Below, in pieces: positions 16,875 to 26,145 of a stretch of DNA of 64,000 bases (position 1 is its first letter; each line of letters starts with the position of its first letter). A program made the position numbers and the translations under genes. A model generated the notes under the pieces. It was given only the letters and a program-made list of their open reading frames with translations, searched no databases and was not told the DNA's origin. This DNA is from Bradyrhizobium jicamae (GTDB lineage: Bacteria; Pseudomonadota; Alphaproteobacteria; Rhizobiales; Xanthobacteraceae): NCBI RefSeq assembly GCF_018130215.1, contig NZ_JAFCKQ010000015.1, positions 89,180 to 153,179 of the forward strand, read 5' to 3'.

Positions 16875-18140
16875 TCACAACCACGGCGCGGGCTTATCCA
16901 TCGCGATCAGCGCGTCGACGTCGATGCGCGGGCGGATCACGGCATACCGGTCGTCCTTGACGAGCACTTCCGGCACCAAAGGCCGCGTGTTGTAGGTGCC
17001 GGACTGCACCGCGCCATAGGCGCCGGCGGTCATGATCGCCAGCAGATCGCCGGCCTTCGGCTGCGGCAGCGTGCGGTCGAGCGCAAGGTAATCGCCCGTC
17101 TCGCAGACCGGCCCGACCACGTCGGCGAGCATGGTCGGCGTGTCCTTCGCCGGTTCGCGCACCGGCAGAATGTCGTGGTGGGCCTCATACAGCGTCGGGC
17201 GGATCAGATCGTTCATCGCAGCGTCGATGATGACGAAGTTCTTCGCATCGCCCGGCTTCACGTAGATCACGCGGGTGACGAGGATGCCGGCGTTACCGAC
17301 GATCATGCGGCCCGGCTCGAACATCAGCGTGCAGCCGAGATTGTGCGTCACTCGCTTGACCATCGCGGCATACGCATCGGGTGCCGGCGGCGCGGCGCGA
17401 TCCATGTAATAGGGAATGCCGAGGCCGCCGCCGAAATCGACATGCGAGATGTCGTGGCCGTCGGCGCGTAGCGTCTGGACGAATTCGGCGAGCAGCCGGA
17501 AGGCGGCCTCGAGCGGACCGAGATCGGTGATCTGGCTGCCGATATGCACGTCGGCGCCGGTCACCTTGACGCCCGGCAGCTTGGCCGCGCGGGCATAGAC
17601 CTCGCGCGCGCGATCGAGCGGAATGCCGAACTTGTTCTCCGACTTGCCGGTCGAGATCTTGGCATGCGTGCCGGCATCGACGTCGGGATTGACCCGCAAC
17701 GAGATGCGCGCGGTCTTGCCCATCTCGACTGCAAGGCGCGACAGCAGCTCGAGCTCGGGCTCGGATTCGACGTTGATGCAGAGGATGTCGGCGGCGAGCG
17801 CGGCGCGCAGCTCGGCCGCGGTCTTGCCGACGCCGGAGAACAGGATCTTGTCGCGCGGGAAGCCGGCGGCCAGCGCCCGCTTCAACTCGCCGCCGGAGAC
17901 GACGTCGGCGCCGGCCCCGAGCTTCGCCAGCGTACGCAGCACCGACTGGTTGGAGTTCGCCTTCATCGCGTAGCAGACCAGCGCCTTCTCGCCGGCGAAG
18001 GCTTCGGTGAAGACGCGATAATGCCGCTCCAGCGTCGCCGTCGAATAGCAATAGAACGGCGTGCCGACGGCTTCCGCGAGCTCAATGAGATTGACTGCCT
18101 CGGCGTGCAGAACGCCGTTGCGATAGTCGAAATGGTTCAT
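16875..18140 (-). CDS. lysA: Diaminopimelate decarboxylase
   Basis: A 421-residue PLP enzyme of the alanine-racemase-like fold type III, catalysing the last step of lysine synthesis (meso-diaminopimelate to L-lysine). The PLP lysine lies in CYAMKANSNQSVL. HIGSQI, GGGLGIPY and EPGR-type (FEPGRMIV) phosphate-binding motifs follow. The C-terminal CETGDYLA motif supplies the substrate-binding Cys and Glu. The length is normal. It is followed upstream on the same strand by lptM and argH, so argH-lptM-lysA is probably one operon for amino-acid synthesis. Confidence 0.96.
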   Translation of the reverse strand: MNHFDYRNGVLHAEAVNLIELAEAVGTPFYCYSTATLERHYRVFTEAFAGEKALVCYAMKANSNQSVLRTLAKLGAGADVVSGGELKRALAAGFPRDKILFSGVGKTAAELRAALAADILCINVESEPELELLSRLAVEMGKTARISLRVNPDVDAGTHAKISTGKSENKFGIPLDRAREVYARAAKLPGVKVTGADVHIGSQITDLGPLEAAFRLLAEFVQTLRADGHDISHVDFGGGLGIPYYMDRAAPPAPDAYAAMVKRVTHNLGCTLMFEPGRMIVGNAGILVTRVIYVKPGDAKNFVIIDAAMNDLIRPTLYEAHHDILPVREPAKDTPTMLADVVGPVCETGDYLALDRTLPQPKAGDLLAIMTAGAYGAVQSGTYNTRPLVPEVLVKDDRYAVIRPRIDVDALIAMDKPAPWL

Positions 18141-18155
18141 GGCACGCTTTGGTTC

Positions 18156-18428
18156 TTAGTTGCCGAGCAGCGGATCGAGGATGAACGATTTTTTCGCGCC
18201 TTTCGGAGCGTTCGGCGTGGCGTCCGATCCAAAGGTCGGATTGAACACGCTGGGCTGGTTGGCGCGCTCGGTCTCGCTGTCCGTGGCCTGCGCGGTCGGC
18301 GCGGTGTTCGACGCCGTCGGCGGCAGCTCGAGCGGTCCCTTGCGGCCGCAGCCGCCGAGCGCAAGCGCGGCAGCACTCAGCACAATGATGGCCCATCCCG
18401 ACCGGGTCAGGCTTGTCTTGCTAGTCAC
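18156..18428 (-). CDS. lptM: Small lipoprotein, LptM (YifL) type
   Basis: A 90-residue lipoprotein. The N-terminal signal ends in the lipobox LGGC (Cys27), followed by GRKGPLELPP. This GxKGPLxxPP motif is the hallmark of LptM, which in E. coli assists maturation of the LptD-LptE LPS translocon. The rest is Pro/Ala/Thr-rich and poorly conserved. The start is a GTG at 18428, with GGGGA six bases upstream. It lies 15 bases upstream of lysA, the classical position beside lysA in proteobacteria. Confidence 0.85.
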   Translation of the reverse strand: MTSKTSLTRSGWAIIVLSAAALALGGCGRKGPLELPPTASNTAPTAQATDSETERANQPSVFNPTFGSDATPNAPKGAKKSFILDPLLGN

Positions 18429-18519
18429 GACGAAATCCCCAATTCGGGCCGCACCATACAAACATTGCCACGCTCTGGCGAGACCCGCCGGCCGCGGAAA
18501 TGATTGGGAAACTTGATGT

Positions 18520-19917
18520 TCAGCCCAATTTTCGCTCTTTTTCCAGCCGCTTGGCCCACGCTTTGGCTTGCGCCAGCACGTTCTTCGGCGCGGTGCCGCC
18601 GAATGAGGTCCGGCTCTTCACGGAGGATTCCACGCTGAGCACCTTCAGCGCTTCCGCCGTGATCCTGGCTTCGACCTCCTGCATCGCCTTCAGAGGCAGC
18701 TCGTGCAGCGCCACGCCCTGCTTCGAGGCGAGGCCCACGATGCGCCCGGTGACGTGGTGGGCGTCGCGGAACGGCATTTTCAGGGTTCGCACCAGCCAGT
18801 CTGCAAGGTCGGTCGCGGTGGAATAGCCCTCGCCGGCCGCGGCTTTCATCCGCGCCTCGTCCGGCACGAGATCCTCGACCATGCCGGTCATGGCGCGGAT
18901 CGCAAGCGACAGCGCGGCGAACGCTTCCATGGCGCCCTGCTTGTCCTCCTGCATGTCCTTTTGATAGGCAAGCGGCAGGCCTTTCATCACGATCAGCAAC
19001 GCGGTGAGTGCGCCGATCACGCGGCCGGTCTTGGCGCGCACCAGTTCCGCCGCATCCGGGTTGCGCTTCTGCGGCATGATCGACGAGCCGGTGGTGAACT
19101 TGTCGCTGAGCCTGACGAGACCGACCAGCGGCGAGGTCCAGATCACGATCTCCTCGGCAAAGCGCGACATGTGCACGGCGCAGATCGCCGCCGCCGACAG
19201 CGTCTCCAGCACGAAGTCGCGGTCCGACACCGCGTCGAGCGAATTGGCCATCGGACGGTCGAAGCCGAGCGCCCTGGCCGTGGCGGCCCGATCGATCGGG
19301 AACGAGGTGCCGGCGAGCGCGGCCGCGCCGAGCGGCGATTCGTTCAGCCGCTTGCGCGCATCGGCGAAACGGCCGCGGTCGCGGCCGGCCATCTCGACAT
19401 AGGCGAGCAGATGGTGGCCGAAGGTGACGGGCTGCGCGGTCTGCAGGTGGGTGAAGCCCGGCATCACGGTCGCGGCATGTTCCGTCGCGCGGGCGACCAG
19501 CGCCTTCTGGAATGCGGCCAGTGCCGCGTCCGTCTCGTCGATCGTGTCGCGGACATAGAGGCGGAAATCGGTCGCGACCTGGTCGTTGCGCGAGCGTGCA
19601 GTGTGCAGGCGGCCCGCGGGCGGCCCGATCAGCTCCGACAGACGCGACTCGACGTTCATATGGATATCTTCGAGCGCGCGCTTGAAGTCGAAACCGCCCT
19701 TGCCGATTTCTGACAAAATCGTGTCTAGACCTTTGCCGATATTTTTCGCATCAGCGGCGGTGATGATACCTTGTGCGGCGAGCATCGCCGCGTGGGCCTT
19801 GGACGCGGCGATGTCCTGGGCATAAAGGTGACGGTCGACGTCGATGGAGACGTTGATTTCCTCCATGATCGCATCGGGACGCTCCGAGAACCGGCCGCCC
19901 CACATCTTGTTGCTCAT
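18520..19917 (-). CDS. argH: Argininosuccinate lyase
   Basis: A 465-residue member of the fumarase/aspartase superfamily, splitting argininosuccinate into arginine and fumarate. The signature GSSIMPQKRNPD is complete, the N-terminal MWGGRF and HMNVESRL motifs match ArgH, and the catalytic His lies in GFTHLQ. The ATG at 19917 opens MSNKMWGGRF; the open frame upstream of it is non-coding. It is divergent from tlpA, as in Bradyrhizobium japonicum. Confidence 0.97.
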   Translation of the reverse strand: MSNKMWGGRFSERPDAIMEEINVSIDVDRHLYAQDIAASKAHAAMLAAQGIITAADAKNIGKGLDTILSEIGKGGFDFKRALEDIHMNVESRLSELIGPPAGRLHTARSRNDQVATDFRLYVRDTIDETDAALAAFQKALVARATEHAATVMPGFTHLQTAQPVTFGHHLLAYVEMAGRDRGRFADARKRLNESPLGAAALAGTSFPIDRAATARALGFDRPMANSLDAVSDRDFVLETLSAAAICAVHMSRFAEEIVIWTSPLVGLVRLSDKFTTGSSIMPQKRNPDAAELVRAKTGRVIGALTALLIVMKGLPLAYQKDMQEDKQGAMEAFAALSLAIRAMTGMVEDLVPDEARMKAAAGEGYSTATDLADWLVRTLKMPFRDAHHVTGRIVGLASKQGVALHELPLKAMQEVEARITAEALKVLSVESSVKSRTSFGGTAPKNVLAQAKAWAKRLEKERKLG

Positions 19918-20032
19918 GACTTCTCGCTCACGACTTTGTATTCGGGCCTTGCGGTTTCGTGCCGGGATCGGCGAAACGAGCCGCAAGTTCCGATCGTAAT
20001 TCACGGCACTGCATAGCCATATCTGACCCGGG

Positions 20033-20713
20033 ATGACAAACGATATGCCAGAGACGACCCCGCCCAAATCACCCACCACGCGGCGGATTCCGCTCGTCAT
20101 CGGCGCAGTGCTGATCGGGGCTGTGCTCGGCTATATCGGCGTGTCGAGCCTGAGGCACCCCCCCGGCGGCGACGCGGCCTGCGACGGCGCGGTGGCTCTG
20201 GCGAAGAAGATCGCCCCGCTGGCCCATGGCGAGGTCGCGGCGCTGACCATGGCGACAACCCCGCTCCGCCTGCCAGATCTGGCCTTCGAGGACGCGAACG
20301 GCCAGCCCAGGAAGCTGTCGGATTTCCGCGGCAAGACCCTGCTGGTCAATCTCTGGGCCACCTGGTGCGTGCCCTGCCGTCGCGAGATGCCGGCGCTGGA
20401 CAGCCTGCAAACCAGGCTCGGCGGCAAGGATTTCGAAGTGGTCGCGATCAACATCGACACCCGCGACCCCGACAAGCCGAAGAACTTCCTGAAAGAGGCC
20501 AACCTGACCGGGCTCAGCTATTTCAGCGACCAGAAAGCCAAGGTATTTCAGGATCTTAAGAACATAGGTAAGGCACTGGGGATGCCGACCTCGGTGCTGG
20601 TCGATGCCAAGGGCTGCGAGATCGCCAATATCGCCGGCCCCGCCGAATGGGCCAGCGACGATGCCATCACGCTGCTCAAGGCCGCGGTGCAGCCGGCCTC
20701 GGCGGGTTACTGA
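20033..20713 (+). CDS. tlpA: Membrane-anchored thioredoxin-like protein TlpA
   Basis: A 226-residue thiol:disulfide oxidoreductase anchored by one helix (residues ~19-41), with its thioredoxin domain in the periplasm. The active site is WCVPC (C112, C115) and the cis-proline lies in GMPTS. Two further cysteines, C50 and C195, match the structural pair known in B. japonicum TlpA. That protein is needed for cytochrome aa3 maturation by reducing CuA-assembly factors. The sequence follows the B. japonicum protein closely through HGEVAALTMA and FRGKTLLVNLWATWCVPC. The ATG at 20045 is an alternative start. Confidence 0.94.
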   Translation: MTNDMPETTPPKSPTTRRIPLVIGAVLIGAVLGYIGVSSLRHPPGGDAACDGAVALAKKIAPLAHGEVAALTMATTPLRLPDLAFEDANGQPRKLSDFRGKTLLVNLWATWCVPCRREMPALDSLQTRLGGKDFEVVAINIDTRDPDKPKNFLKEANLTGLSYFSDQKAKVFQDLKNIGKALGMPTSVLVDAKGCEIANIAGPAEWASDDAITLLKAAVQPASAGY

Positions 20714-20908
20714 TCACGCTGTGACGTTGAGATTGTCGCCGATGCCCGGACCGAGATTGGCGGTCGAGGGCGAACCGGTGCCGAGCAGGGTCTGAACGGC
20801 GAATTTTTCCGCGTCCAGATTTTGCCTGGTCAGCGTGGTCGCGATCTGGCCCTGCAAATTGCCCTGCTGCATCCCCAGGATGCTGGTGACCATGCTCATC
20901 GTGTCCAT
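20714..20908 (-). CDS. Small YjfB-like putative motility protein
   Basis: A 64-residue protein that begins MDTMSMVTSI, then has a Gln-rich stretch (MQQGNLQGQIATTLTRQNLD) and a short tail. The pattern of an N-terminal Met/Val segment followed by Q-rich amphipathic helix and LDxxK-like motif resembles the YjfB family, annotated as putative motility proteins of unknown mechanism. The gene stops directly against the tlpA stop codon, so the two converge with no gap. The small size makes this less certain than its neighbours. Confidence 0.6.
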   Translation of the reverse strand: MDTMSMVTSILGMQQGNLQGQIATTLTRQNLDAEKFAVQTLLGTGSPSTANLGPGIGDNLNVTA

Positions 20909-21005
20909 CGGCGATACTCCCGGATCGTCGACGGCGTAACGCGCGAAAGTTAACGGCGCGTAGCGATGGCCGCGTCGTGCTGACGCACCCCTGCTCGAAA
21001 GCGCC

Positions 21006-22100
21006 CTACTTGATCCGATGCACCCAGCCGAACTCGTCGGCGACTTCGCCGCGCTGGATGCCGACCAGCCTGGCCTTGATCGCTGATGTCACCGGGCCGG
21101 TTGTGCCGTCGGATATCACGATGTCGCCGGCGCTGCTCTTGATCTTGCCGATCGAGGCGACGACGGCGGCGGTGCCGCAGGCGAAGGCTTCCTTGAGCTT
21201 GCCGCTCGCCGCATCTGCACGCCACTGGTCGATCGAGTAGCGCTCCTCGCGGACCGTGCGGCCTTCCTTCCGGGCCAGCGTGATGATGGCGTCGCGCGTG
21301 ATGCCCGGCAGGATGGTGCCCGACAGCGGCGGCGTCACCAGCGAACCGTCGTCCATCACGAAGAATACGTTCATGCCGCCGAGTTCCTCGACCCAGCGAT
21401 GCTCGGCCGCATCGAGGAACACGACCTGGTCGCAGCCATTCTCCATGGCCTCGGCCTGAGCCAAGAGGCTCGACGCATAATTGCCGCCGCATTTGGCCGC
21501 GCCGGTGCCACCTTCGGCCGCGCGGGTGTAGCGGTCGGTCAGCCACACCGTCACGGGCTTCTCGCCGCCCTTGAAATAGGAGCCGACCGAGCTTGCGATC
21601 AGCATGAAGAGGTATTCGTGAGACGGCCGGACGCCGAGGAAGGCCTCGGTCGCGAACATGAAGGGCCGCAGATAGAGGCTGCCGTCGCCTTTCGGAATCC
21701 AGGCCGTGTCGATCTTCACGAGTTCGTCGACCGCCTGCAGGAACACAGCCTCGGGCAATTCCGGCATCGCCATGCGGGCCGCCGATTGTTGGAAACGGCG
21801 GGCGTTCTGGTCCGGACGAAACAGGGCGATGGTACCGTCGCTGAGGTTGTACGCTTTCAGACCCTCGAAAATTTCCTGGCCATAGTGCAGGACGGCGGCG
21901 GCCGGATCGAGCGTGACCGGCGCGCGGGCACAAACTTCTGCGTCGTGCCAGCCGCGATCCTTGGTCCAGCGGATCACCACCATGTGGTCGGAGAAGACCT
22001 TGCCGAAGCCCGGATCCTTCAGCAGGTCCGCCCTGACGTCGGCCGCCACCGGCCGGTCCGTGGGGCGGCGGGAGAAGGCGGTCTTCGTATGAGCGTTCAT
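21006..22100 (-). CDS. ilvE: Branched-chain amino acid aminotransferase
   Basis: A 364-residue fold-type IV PLP aminotransferase that interconverts branched-chain amino acids and their 2-oxo acids. The catalytic Lys lies in GAAKCGGNYASSLLAQ, and the GITRDAI and EAFACGTAAVV motifs bind phosphate and substrate. Length and motifs fit the long (type II) BCAT subgroup. The ATG at 22100 is used; a TTG two codons earlier could also serve. It is a single gene with no obvious operon partner. Confidence 0.93.
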   Translation of the reverse strand: MNAHTKTAFSRRPTDRPVAADVRADLLKDPGFGKVFSDHMVVIRWTKDRGWHDAEVCARAPVTLDPAAAVLHYGQEIFEGLKAYNLSDGTIALFRPDQNARRFQQSAARMAMPELPEAVFLQAVDELVKIDTAWIPKGDGSLYLRPFMFATEAFLGVRPSHEYLFMLIASSVGSYFKGGEKPVTVWLTDRYTRAAEGGTGAAKCGGNYASSLLAQAEAMENGCDQVVFLDAAEHRWVEELGGMNVFFVMDDGSLVTPPLSGTILPGITRDAIITLARKEGRTVREERYSIDQWRADAASGKLKEAFACGTAAVVASIGKIKSSAGDIVISDGTTGPVTSAIKARLVGIQRGEVADEFGWVHRIK

Positions 22101-22275
22101 CGGCAAGCAACCCTGCTAGGCGCGCATAGTCCGCGCGGGAAATGGTTTCGATAAGCCCTGCGCCGATCAAGTCAAGCGCGGCCGCGGAATGGCCGTCAGG
22201 CCCAGCCGACAGGAGAGTCTTGCCTTCGCTGCCGCAGCATGCGGGCCTGCGCCGCGCGACGATGCGCCAGGCGCT

Positions 22276-23157
22276 TCAGCGGGTCGGGACCGGCTTGTCG
22301 CCGCGATAGTCGTAGAAGCCGCGCTGGGTCTTCCGTCCAAGCCAGCCGGCCTCGACGTATTTCACCAGCAGCGGGCACGGCCGGTACTTGGAGTCGGCGA
22401 GCCCCTCGTGCAGCACCTGCATGATCGACAGGCAGGTGTCGAGACCGATGAAATCGGCGAGCTCGAGCGGCCCCATCGGATGATGCGCACCAAGCTTCAT
22501 CGCAGCATCGATCGCCTCGACATTGCCGACGCCTTCATACAGCGTGTAGATCGCCTCGTTGATCATCGGCAACAGGATACGGTTGACGATGAAGGCCGGG
22601 AAATCCTCCGAGACCGCAACCTGCTTGCCGAGCTTGCTGACGAAGGCCTTCGCGGTGTCGAAGGTCACGTCGTCGGTGGCAATGCCGCGGATCAACTCGA
22701 CCAGTTCCATCACCGGCACCGGATTCATGAAGTGAATGCCGATGAAGCGCTCGGGGCGGTCGGTCGACGCCGCCAGGCGCGTGATCGAAATCGACGAGGT
22801 GTTGGAGGCGACGATCGCCTCGGGCTTCAACACCGCGCAGACGTCGTGAAAGATCTTGCGCTTGGTCTCTTCCTTCTCGACCGCGGTCTCGATCACGAGA
22901 TCGCAATCGGCCAGCGCATCCAGCGTCTCGGCGGAGCTGATGCGGTCGAGCGCCTGCTTGCGCTCGGCATCACTGATGGTCTGCCTCGAGACCTGGCGGG
23001 TCAGATTGCCGTTGATGGTCGCCAGCGCGGATTTCAGCCGGTCGCCGGACACGTCGTTGAGCACCACGTCAAAGCCGGCCAAGGCCGCGACATGCGCAAT
23101 GCCGTTGCCCATCTGGCCGGAACCGATCACGCCGACTTTCTTGATTGCCACCGTCAT
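22276..23157 (-). CDS. 3-hydroxybutyryl-CoA dehydrogenase
   Basis: A 293-residue NAD-dependent 3-hydroxyacyl-CoA dehydrogenase. The Rossmann motif is VGVIGSGQMGNGIAH and the catalytic His/Glu pair lies in GIHFMNPVPVMELVE and in the following helix. The short monofunctional size marks the HbdA/PaaH/FadB2 type, used in PHB-related metabolism or beta-oxidation. The ATG at 23157 gives the standard length; a GTG four codons upstream is an alternative. The etfBA genes lie 150 bases upstream on the same strand. They are probably functional partners but separated by a terminator. Confidence 0.92.
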   Translation of the reverse strand: MTVAIKKVGVIGSGQMGNGIAHVAALAGFDVVLNDVSGDRLKSALATINGNLTRQVSRQTISDAERKQALDRISSAETLDALADCDLVIETAVEKEETKRKIFHDVCAVLKPEAIVASNTSSISITRLAASTDRPERFIGIHFMNPVPVMELVELIRGIATDDVTFDTAKAFVSKLGKQVAVSEDFPAFIVNRILLPMINEAIYTLYEGVGNVEAIDAAMKLGAHHPMGPLELADFIGLDTCLSIMQVLHEGLADSKYRPCPLLVKYVEAGWLGRKTQRGFYDYRGDKPVPTR

Positions 23158-23257
23158 CTTGTCATCCACCGGAACGGCGCGCTATCCGCGCCTGCCCTAT
23201 CCCACGATACCCGAAAGCAAAGCCTTCCGGGTGCCCAATCCGCCGGAAAACGCTTCC

Positions 23258-23300
23258 CCAAAATATAAACACCGGCCGGAGATTTGCCATCCGGCCGGTG
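23258..23300 (-). terminator. Rho-independent terminator of etfBA
   Basis: On the minus strand, just after the etfA stop, a perfect 11-bp stem (CACCGGCCGGA / TCCGGCCGGTG, 9-base loop, 23270-23300) is followed by TTTATATTTT. It would end the etfBA transcript before the 3-hydroxybutyryl-CoA dehydrogenase gene. Confidence 0.75.
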
Positions 23301-23309
23301 CCTTGTCGC

Positions 23310-24260
23310 TTACTTTCCGAGCTTGCCGAGCGCTTCGGTCAATTCCGGAACCGCCTGGTAGAGATCGGCGACCAGGCCGTAATCGGCGACCTGGAAGATC
23401 GGTGCGTCCTCATCCTTGTTGATGGCGACGATCACCTTGGAGTCCTTCATGCCGGCCAGATGCTGGATTGCGCCGGAGATGCCGACCGCGACATAAAGTT
23501 CCGGGGCCACCACCTTGCCGGTCTGGCCGACCTGCCAGTCGTTCGGCGCATAGCCGGCATCGACCGCGGCGCGCGAGGCGCCGACGCCGGCGCCGAGCTT
23601 GTCGGCGAGCGGCTCGATGTACTTGGCGAAGTTCTCGCGGCTCTGCATGGCGCGGCCGCCGGAAACGATGATCTTGGCCGAGGTCAGCTCCGGACGGTCG
23701 CTCTTGGCGACCTCCTCGCCCACGAACGACGACAGGCCGGGATCGGCCGCCGACGCGGCGTTCTCGATATCAGCGCTGCCGCCTTCGCCGGCAGCGGCGA
23801 AGGTCGAGGTGCGCACGGTGATGACCTTCTTGGCGTCCTTCGACTTCACGGTCTGGATCGCATTGCCGGCATAGATCGGACGCTCGAATGTATCGGGCGC
23901 CACCACCTTGATGATCTCGGACACCTGCATGACGTCGAGCAGCGCTGCGACGCGCGGCATCACGTTCTTGAAGCGCGAGGTCGCGGGCGCGACGAAGGCG
24001 TCATAGCCGGGGGCCAGCGCCACGATCAGCGCGGCCAGCGGTTCGGCGAGGTCGTGCTCGTAGGCGGGGCCTTCCGCGACCAGCACCTTGGTCACGCCGG
24101 CGAGCTTGGCCGCGGCTTCAGCCGCCGCCTTGGTGCCCTGGCCGCCGCCGGCGACCAGCACATGCACATCGCCGCCGAGCTGCGAAGCTGCGGTCAGCGC
24201 CTTGTTGGTGGCGTCCTTCAGGGTCTCGTGGTCGTGTTCGGCAATCAGCAGCGTCGTCAT
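23310..24260 (-). CDS. etfA: Electron transfer flavoprotein subunit alpha
   Basis: A 316-residue alpha subunit (FixB-like) of ETF, which carries electrons from acyl-CoA dehydrogenases to ETF-ubiquinone oxidoreductase. The C-terminal FAD-binding region is complete (VGISGAIQHLAGM, INKDEDAPIFQVADYGLV). It starts on the last base of etfB (TGATG overlap), so the two subunits are translationally coupled. It would also serve the acyl-CoA dehydrogenases at 51-54 kb, though other ETFs may exist elsewhere. Confidence 0.96.
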   Translation of the reverse strand: MTTLLIAEHDHETLKDATNKALTAASQLGGDVHVLVAGGGQGTKAAAEAAAKLAGVTKVLVAEGPAYEHDLAEPLAALIVALAPGYDAFVAPATSRFKNVMPRVAALLDVMQVSEIIKVVAPDTFERPIYAGNAIQTVKSKDAKKVITVRTSTFAAAGEGGSADIENAASAADPGLSSFVGEEVAKSDRPELTSAKIIVSGGRAMQSRENFAKYIEPLADKLGAGVGASRAAVDAGYAPNDWQVGQTGKVVAPELYVAVGISGAIQHLAGMKDSKVIVAINKDEDAPIFQVADYGLVADLYQAVPELTEALGKLGK

Positions 24261-25009
24261 CAGAGAACCCCGGCTTCGGTCTTGAGCTTGTTCACGAGTT
24301 CGGCGACGTCCTTGACCTTGACGCCCGCCTTGCGGCCCGCCGGCTCCGCCGTCTTCAGCACTTCCAGACGCGGCGTCAGGTCGACGCCGTAATCCGCGGC
24401 GCTCTTGTCGTCGATCGGCTTCTTCTTCGCCTTCATGATGTTGGGCAGCGAGGCATAGCGCGGCTCGTTGAGGCGAAGGTCGGTGGTGACGATCGCCGGG
24501 CCCTTCAGCTTGATGGTCTGCAGGCCGCCGTCGACCTCGCGCGTGACCTTGAAGTCGGAGCCGTCGACCTCGAGCTTTGAGGCGAAGGTCGCCTGCGACC
24601 AGCCGAGCAGCGCGGCCAGCATCTGGCCGGTCTGGTTCGAGTCGTCGTCGATCGCCTGCTTGCCGAGGATGACGAGGCCGGGCTTCTCGGCATCGACCAC
24701 CGACTTGAGGATCTTGGCAACCGCAAGCGGCTCGACGGCGCCTTCGGCCTTGACCAGGATGCCGCGGTCGGCGCCCATCGCAAGCCCGGTACGAATGGTC
24801 TCGGAAGCCTGCGCCGGTCCGATCGAGACCACCACCACCTCGGTCGCCTTGCCGGCTTCCTTGAGCCGCAGAGCTTCCTCGACGGCGATCTCGTCGAACG
24901 GGTTCATCGACATCTTGACGTTGGCGAGTTCAACACCCGATCCGTCACTCTTGACGCGGACCTTGACGTTGTAGTCGACGACCCGCTTTACCGGCACAAG
25001 AACCTTCAT
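24260..25009 (-). CDS. etfB: Electron transfer flavoprotein subunit beta
   Basis: A 249-residue beta subunit (FixA-like) of ETF. MKVLVPVKRVVDYN at the start, the NPFDEIAVEEALRLKE motif and DDDSNQTGQMLAALL are signatures of ETF-beta, the latter near the AMP site. The ATG at 25009 is preferred, with GAAAGAGGATCG just upstream; the longer frame is not conserved. The etfBA pair is standard housekeeping equipment for fatty-acid and amino-acid oxidation. Confidence 0.96.
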   Translation of the reverse strand: MKVLVPVKRVVDYNVKVRVKSDGSGVELANVKMSMNPFDEIAVEEALRLKEAGKATEVVVVSIGPAQASETIRTGLAMGADRGILVKAEGAVEPLAVAKILKSVVDAEKPGLVILGKQAIDDDSNQTGQMLAALLGWSQATFASKLEVDGSDFKVTREVDGGLQTIKLKGPAIVTTDLRLNEPRYASLPNIMKAKKKPIDDKSAADYGVDLTPRLEVLKTAEPAGRKAGVKVKDVAELVNKLKTEAGVL

Positions 25010-25130
25010 CGATCCTCTTTCGCTTGATTTTATGGGTTTTGGTTGGCTGGCGCGGAACCTAAAGGTCCAGTTACCCCCGGTCAACGCGCCAAAGCCAAAA
25101 AACCGGCCTCCCGATTTTGAGGCACTTTAG

Positions 25131-25199
25131 AGCGTTTTCGAGCGAAGTGGATACCGGTTCGGGTGAAGAAAACACGATTCCATCGGAACGGAGCTCTAG
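25131..25199. repeat. Dispersed repeat (GAGCGTTTTCGAGCGAAGTG type)
   Basis: The stretch begins AGAGCGTTTTCGAGCGAAGT, continues with GGATACCGGTTCGGGTGAAG and ends near AGCTCTAG. I recognise it as another high-copy intergenic element of Bradyrhizobium and other Rhizobiales. It lies just beyond the 3' end of the adenosyltransferase gene, where it may also serve in transcript ending. Confidence 0.7.
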
Positions 25200-25768
25200 C
25201 GGTTCTGGCCGGGCACCCACAGCACGTCCCGGGCCCCCTTGTCGTTCTGGAAGCGGCTGGCAACGAACAGGAAATCCGACAGGCGGTTCATATACTGGAT
25301 GCCAGCGCCGTTGACCGGCTCGTCGGGCCTGGCGGCGAGTTCCACCATCACGCGTTCCGCCCGGCGACATATGGTGCGGGCGAGATGCAGATAGGCGGCC
25401 GCGGGCGTGCCGCCGGGCAGCACGAACGAGGTCAGCGGCGCGAGCTGGTCGTTCAAACTGTCGATGTCGTGCTCGAGCCGCTCGACCTGGCTCGCCAGCA
25501 CCCGCAAGCGCTCGGCCTTGCCCTCGCGCTCGGGTACCGCAAGGTCGGCACCGAGATCGAACAGGTCGTTCTGGATCCGCGCCAGCATCGCATCGAGCGC
25601 GGGACTGTCAGCCAGATGCAGCCGCACCACGCCGATCGCGGCATTGGTCTCGTCGACCGTGCCATAGGCAGCGACGCGCAGATCATATTTCGGGCGGCGC
25701 TCGCCGGAGCCGAGCGCCGTGGTGCCGTCATCACCGGTGCGCGTGTAAATGCGATTGAGAACGACCAT
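25196..25768 (-). CDS. PduO-type ATP:cob(I)alamin adenosyltransferase
   Basis: A 190-residue enzyme that transfers the adenosyl group of ATP to cob(I)alamin. The N-terminal ATP loop TRTGDDGTTALGSGERRPK and the VAAYGTVDETNAAIG helix are signatures of the PduO group, and RRAERVMVELA lies near the active site. It is not related in sequence to CobA-type enzymes. Its product would serve methylmalonyl-CoA mutase and similar enzymes. It follows a small twin-helix protein gene on the same strand. Confidence 0.93.
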   Translation of the reverse strand: MVVLNRIYTRTGDDGTTALGSGERRPKYDLRVAAYGTVDETNAAIGVVRLHLADSPALDAMLARIQNDLFDLGADLAVPEREGKAERLRVLASQVERLEHDIDSLNDQLAPLTSFVLPGGTPAAAYLHLARTICRRAERVMVELAARPDEPVNGAGIQYMNRLSDFLFVASRFQNDKGARDVLWVPGQNR

Positions 25769-25817
25769 GGTCGTGATCTCCCAGAGTTTGCGCGCGATCC
25801 GTCCGCATATCTCGGCG

Positions 25818-26012
25818 CTAGTGTCCCATTGCCCAGACCGCGATCATGGTGATGACGATGGCAATGAATTGCAGCAGCACGCGCAGCCGCATCAGCTTCT
25901 GCGACGTGTTCGGCGAGCCTCCCTTCATCATGTTGACGAGGCCGAGCAGCAGCACCAGCGCGACGGCGGCGACTGCGATGGGAAGTACGAACGAGCTGAG
26001 GAAGGATGCCAT
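25818..26012 (-). CDS. Twin transmembrane protein (HIG1 domain)
   Basis: A 64-residue protein with two membrane helices (residues ~5-25 and ~42-62) joined by a short basic loop, GGSPNTSQKLMRLRVLLQ. The loop SQKLMRxRV matches the HIG1 (hypoxia-induced) domain, associated with respiratory complexes in mitochondria and alphaproteobacteria. The ATG at 26012 is used because the upstream frame is not conserved in character. It lies about 50 bases before the adenosyltransferase gene, a recurrent rhizobial pair. Confidence 0.8.
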   Translation of the reverse strand: MASFLSSFVLPIAVAAVALVLLLGLVNMMKGGSPNTSQKLMRLRVLLQFIAIVITMIAVWAMGH

Positions 26013-26145
26013 CGGGGGTACATAACACCGCGCAGAGGAGACTTCCACCGACCGCGGCGATGCAACCAACTGGCTTTTCAACGCATAATATCGGAAGCTG
26101 GGTCCGTTATCGGATCGCGCCGTTTTCGACAATGCCGGGTGGAAT

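Noticed and set aside
20950..22170. Minus-strand open frame overlapping ilvE
   Set aside because: It is ilvE read in another frame. The ilvE frame has all the aminotransferase motifs.
25010..25817. Cobalamin riboswitch near the adenosyltransferase gene
   Set aside because: The leader of this gene is short and shows no B12-box-like sequence; the 25131-25199 element is a dispersed repeat.
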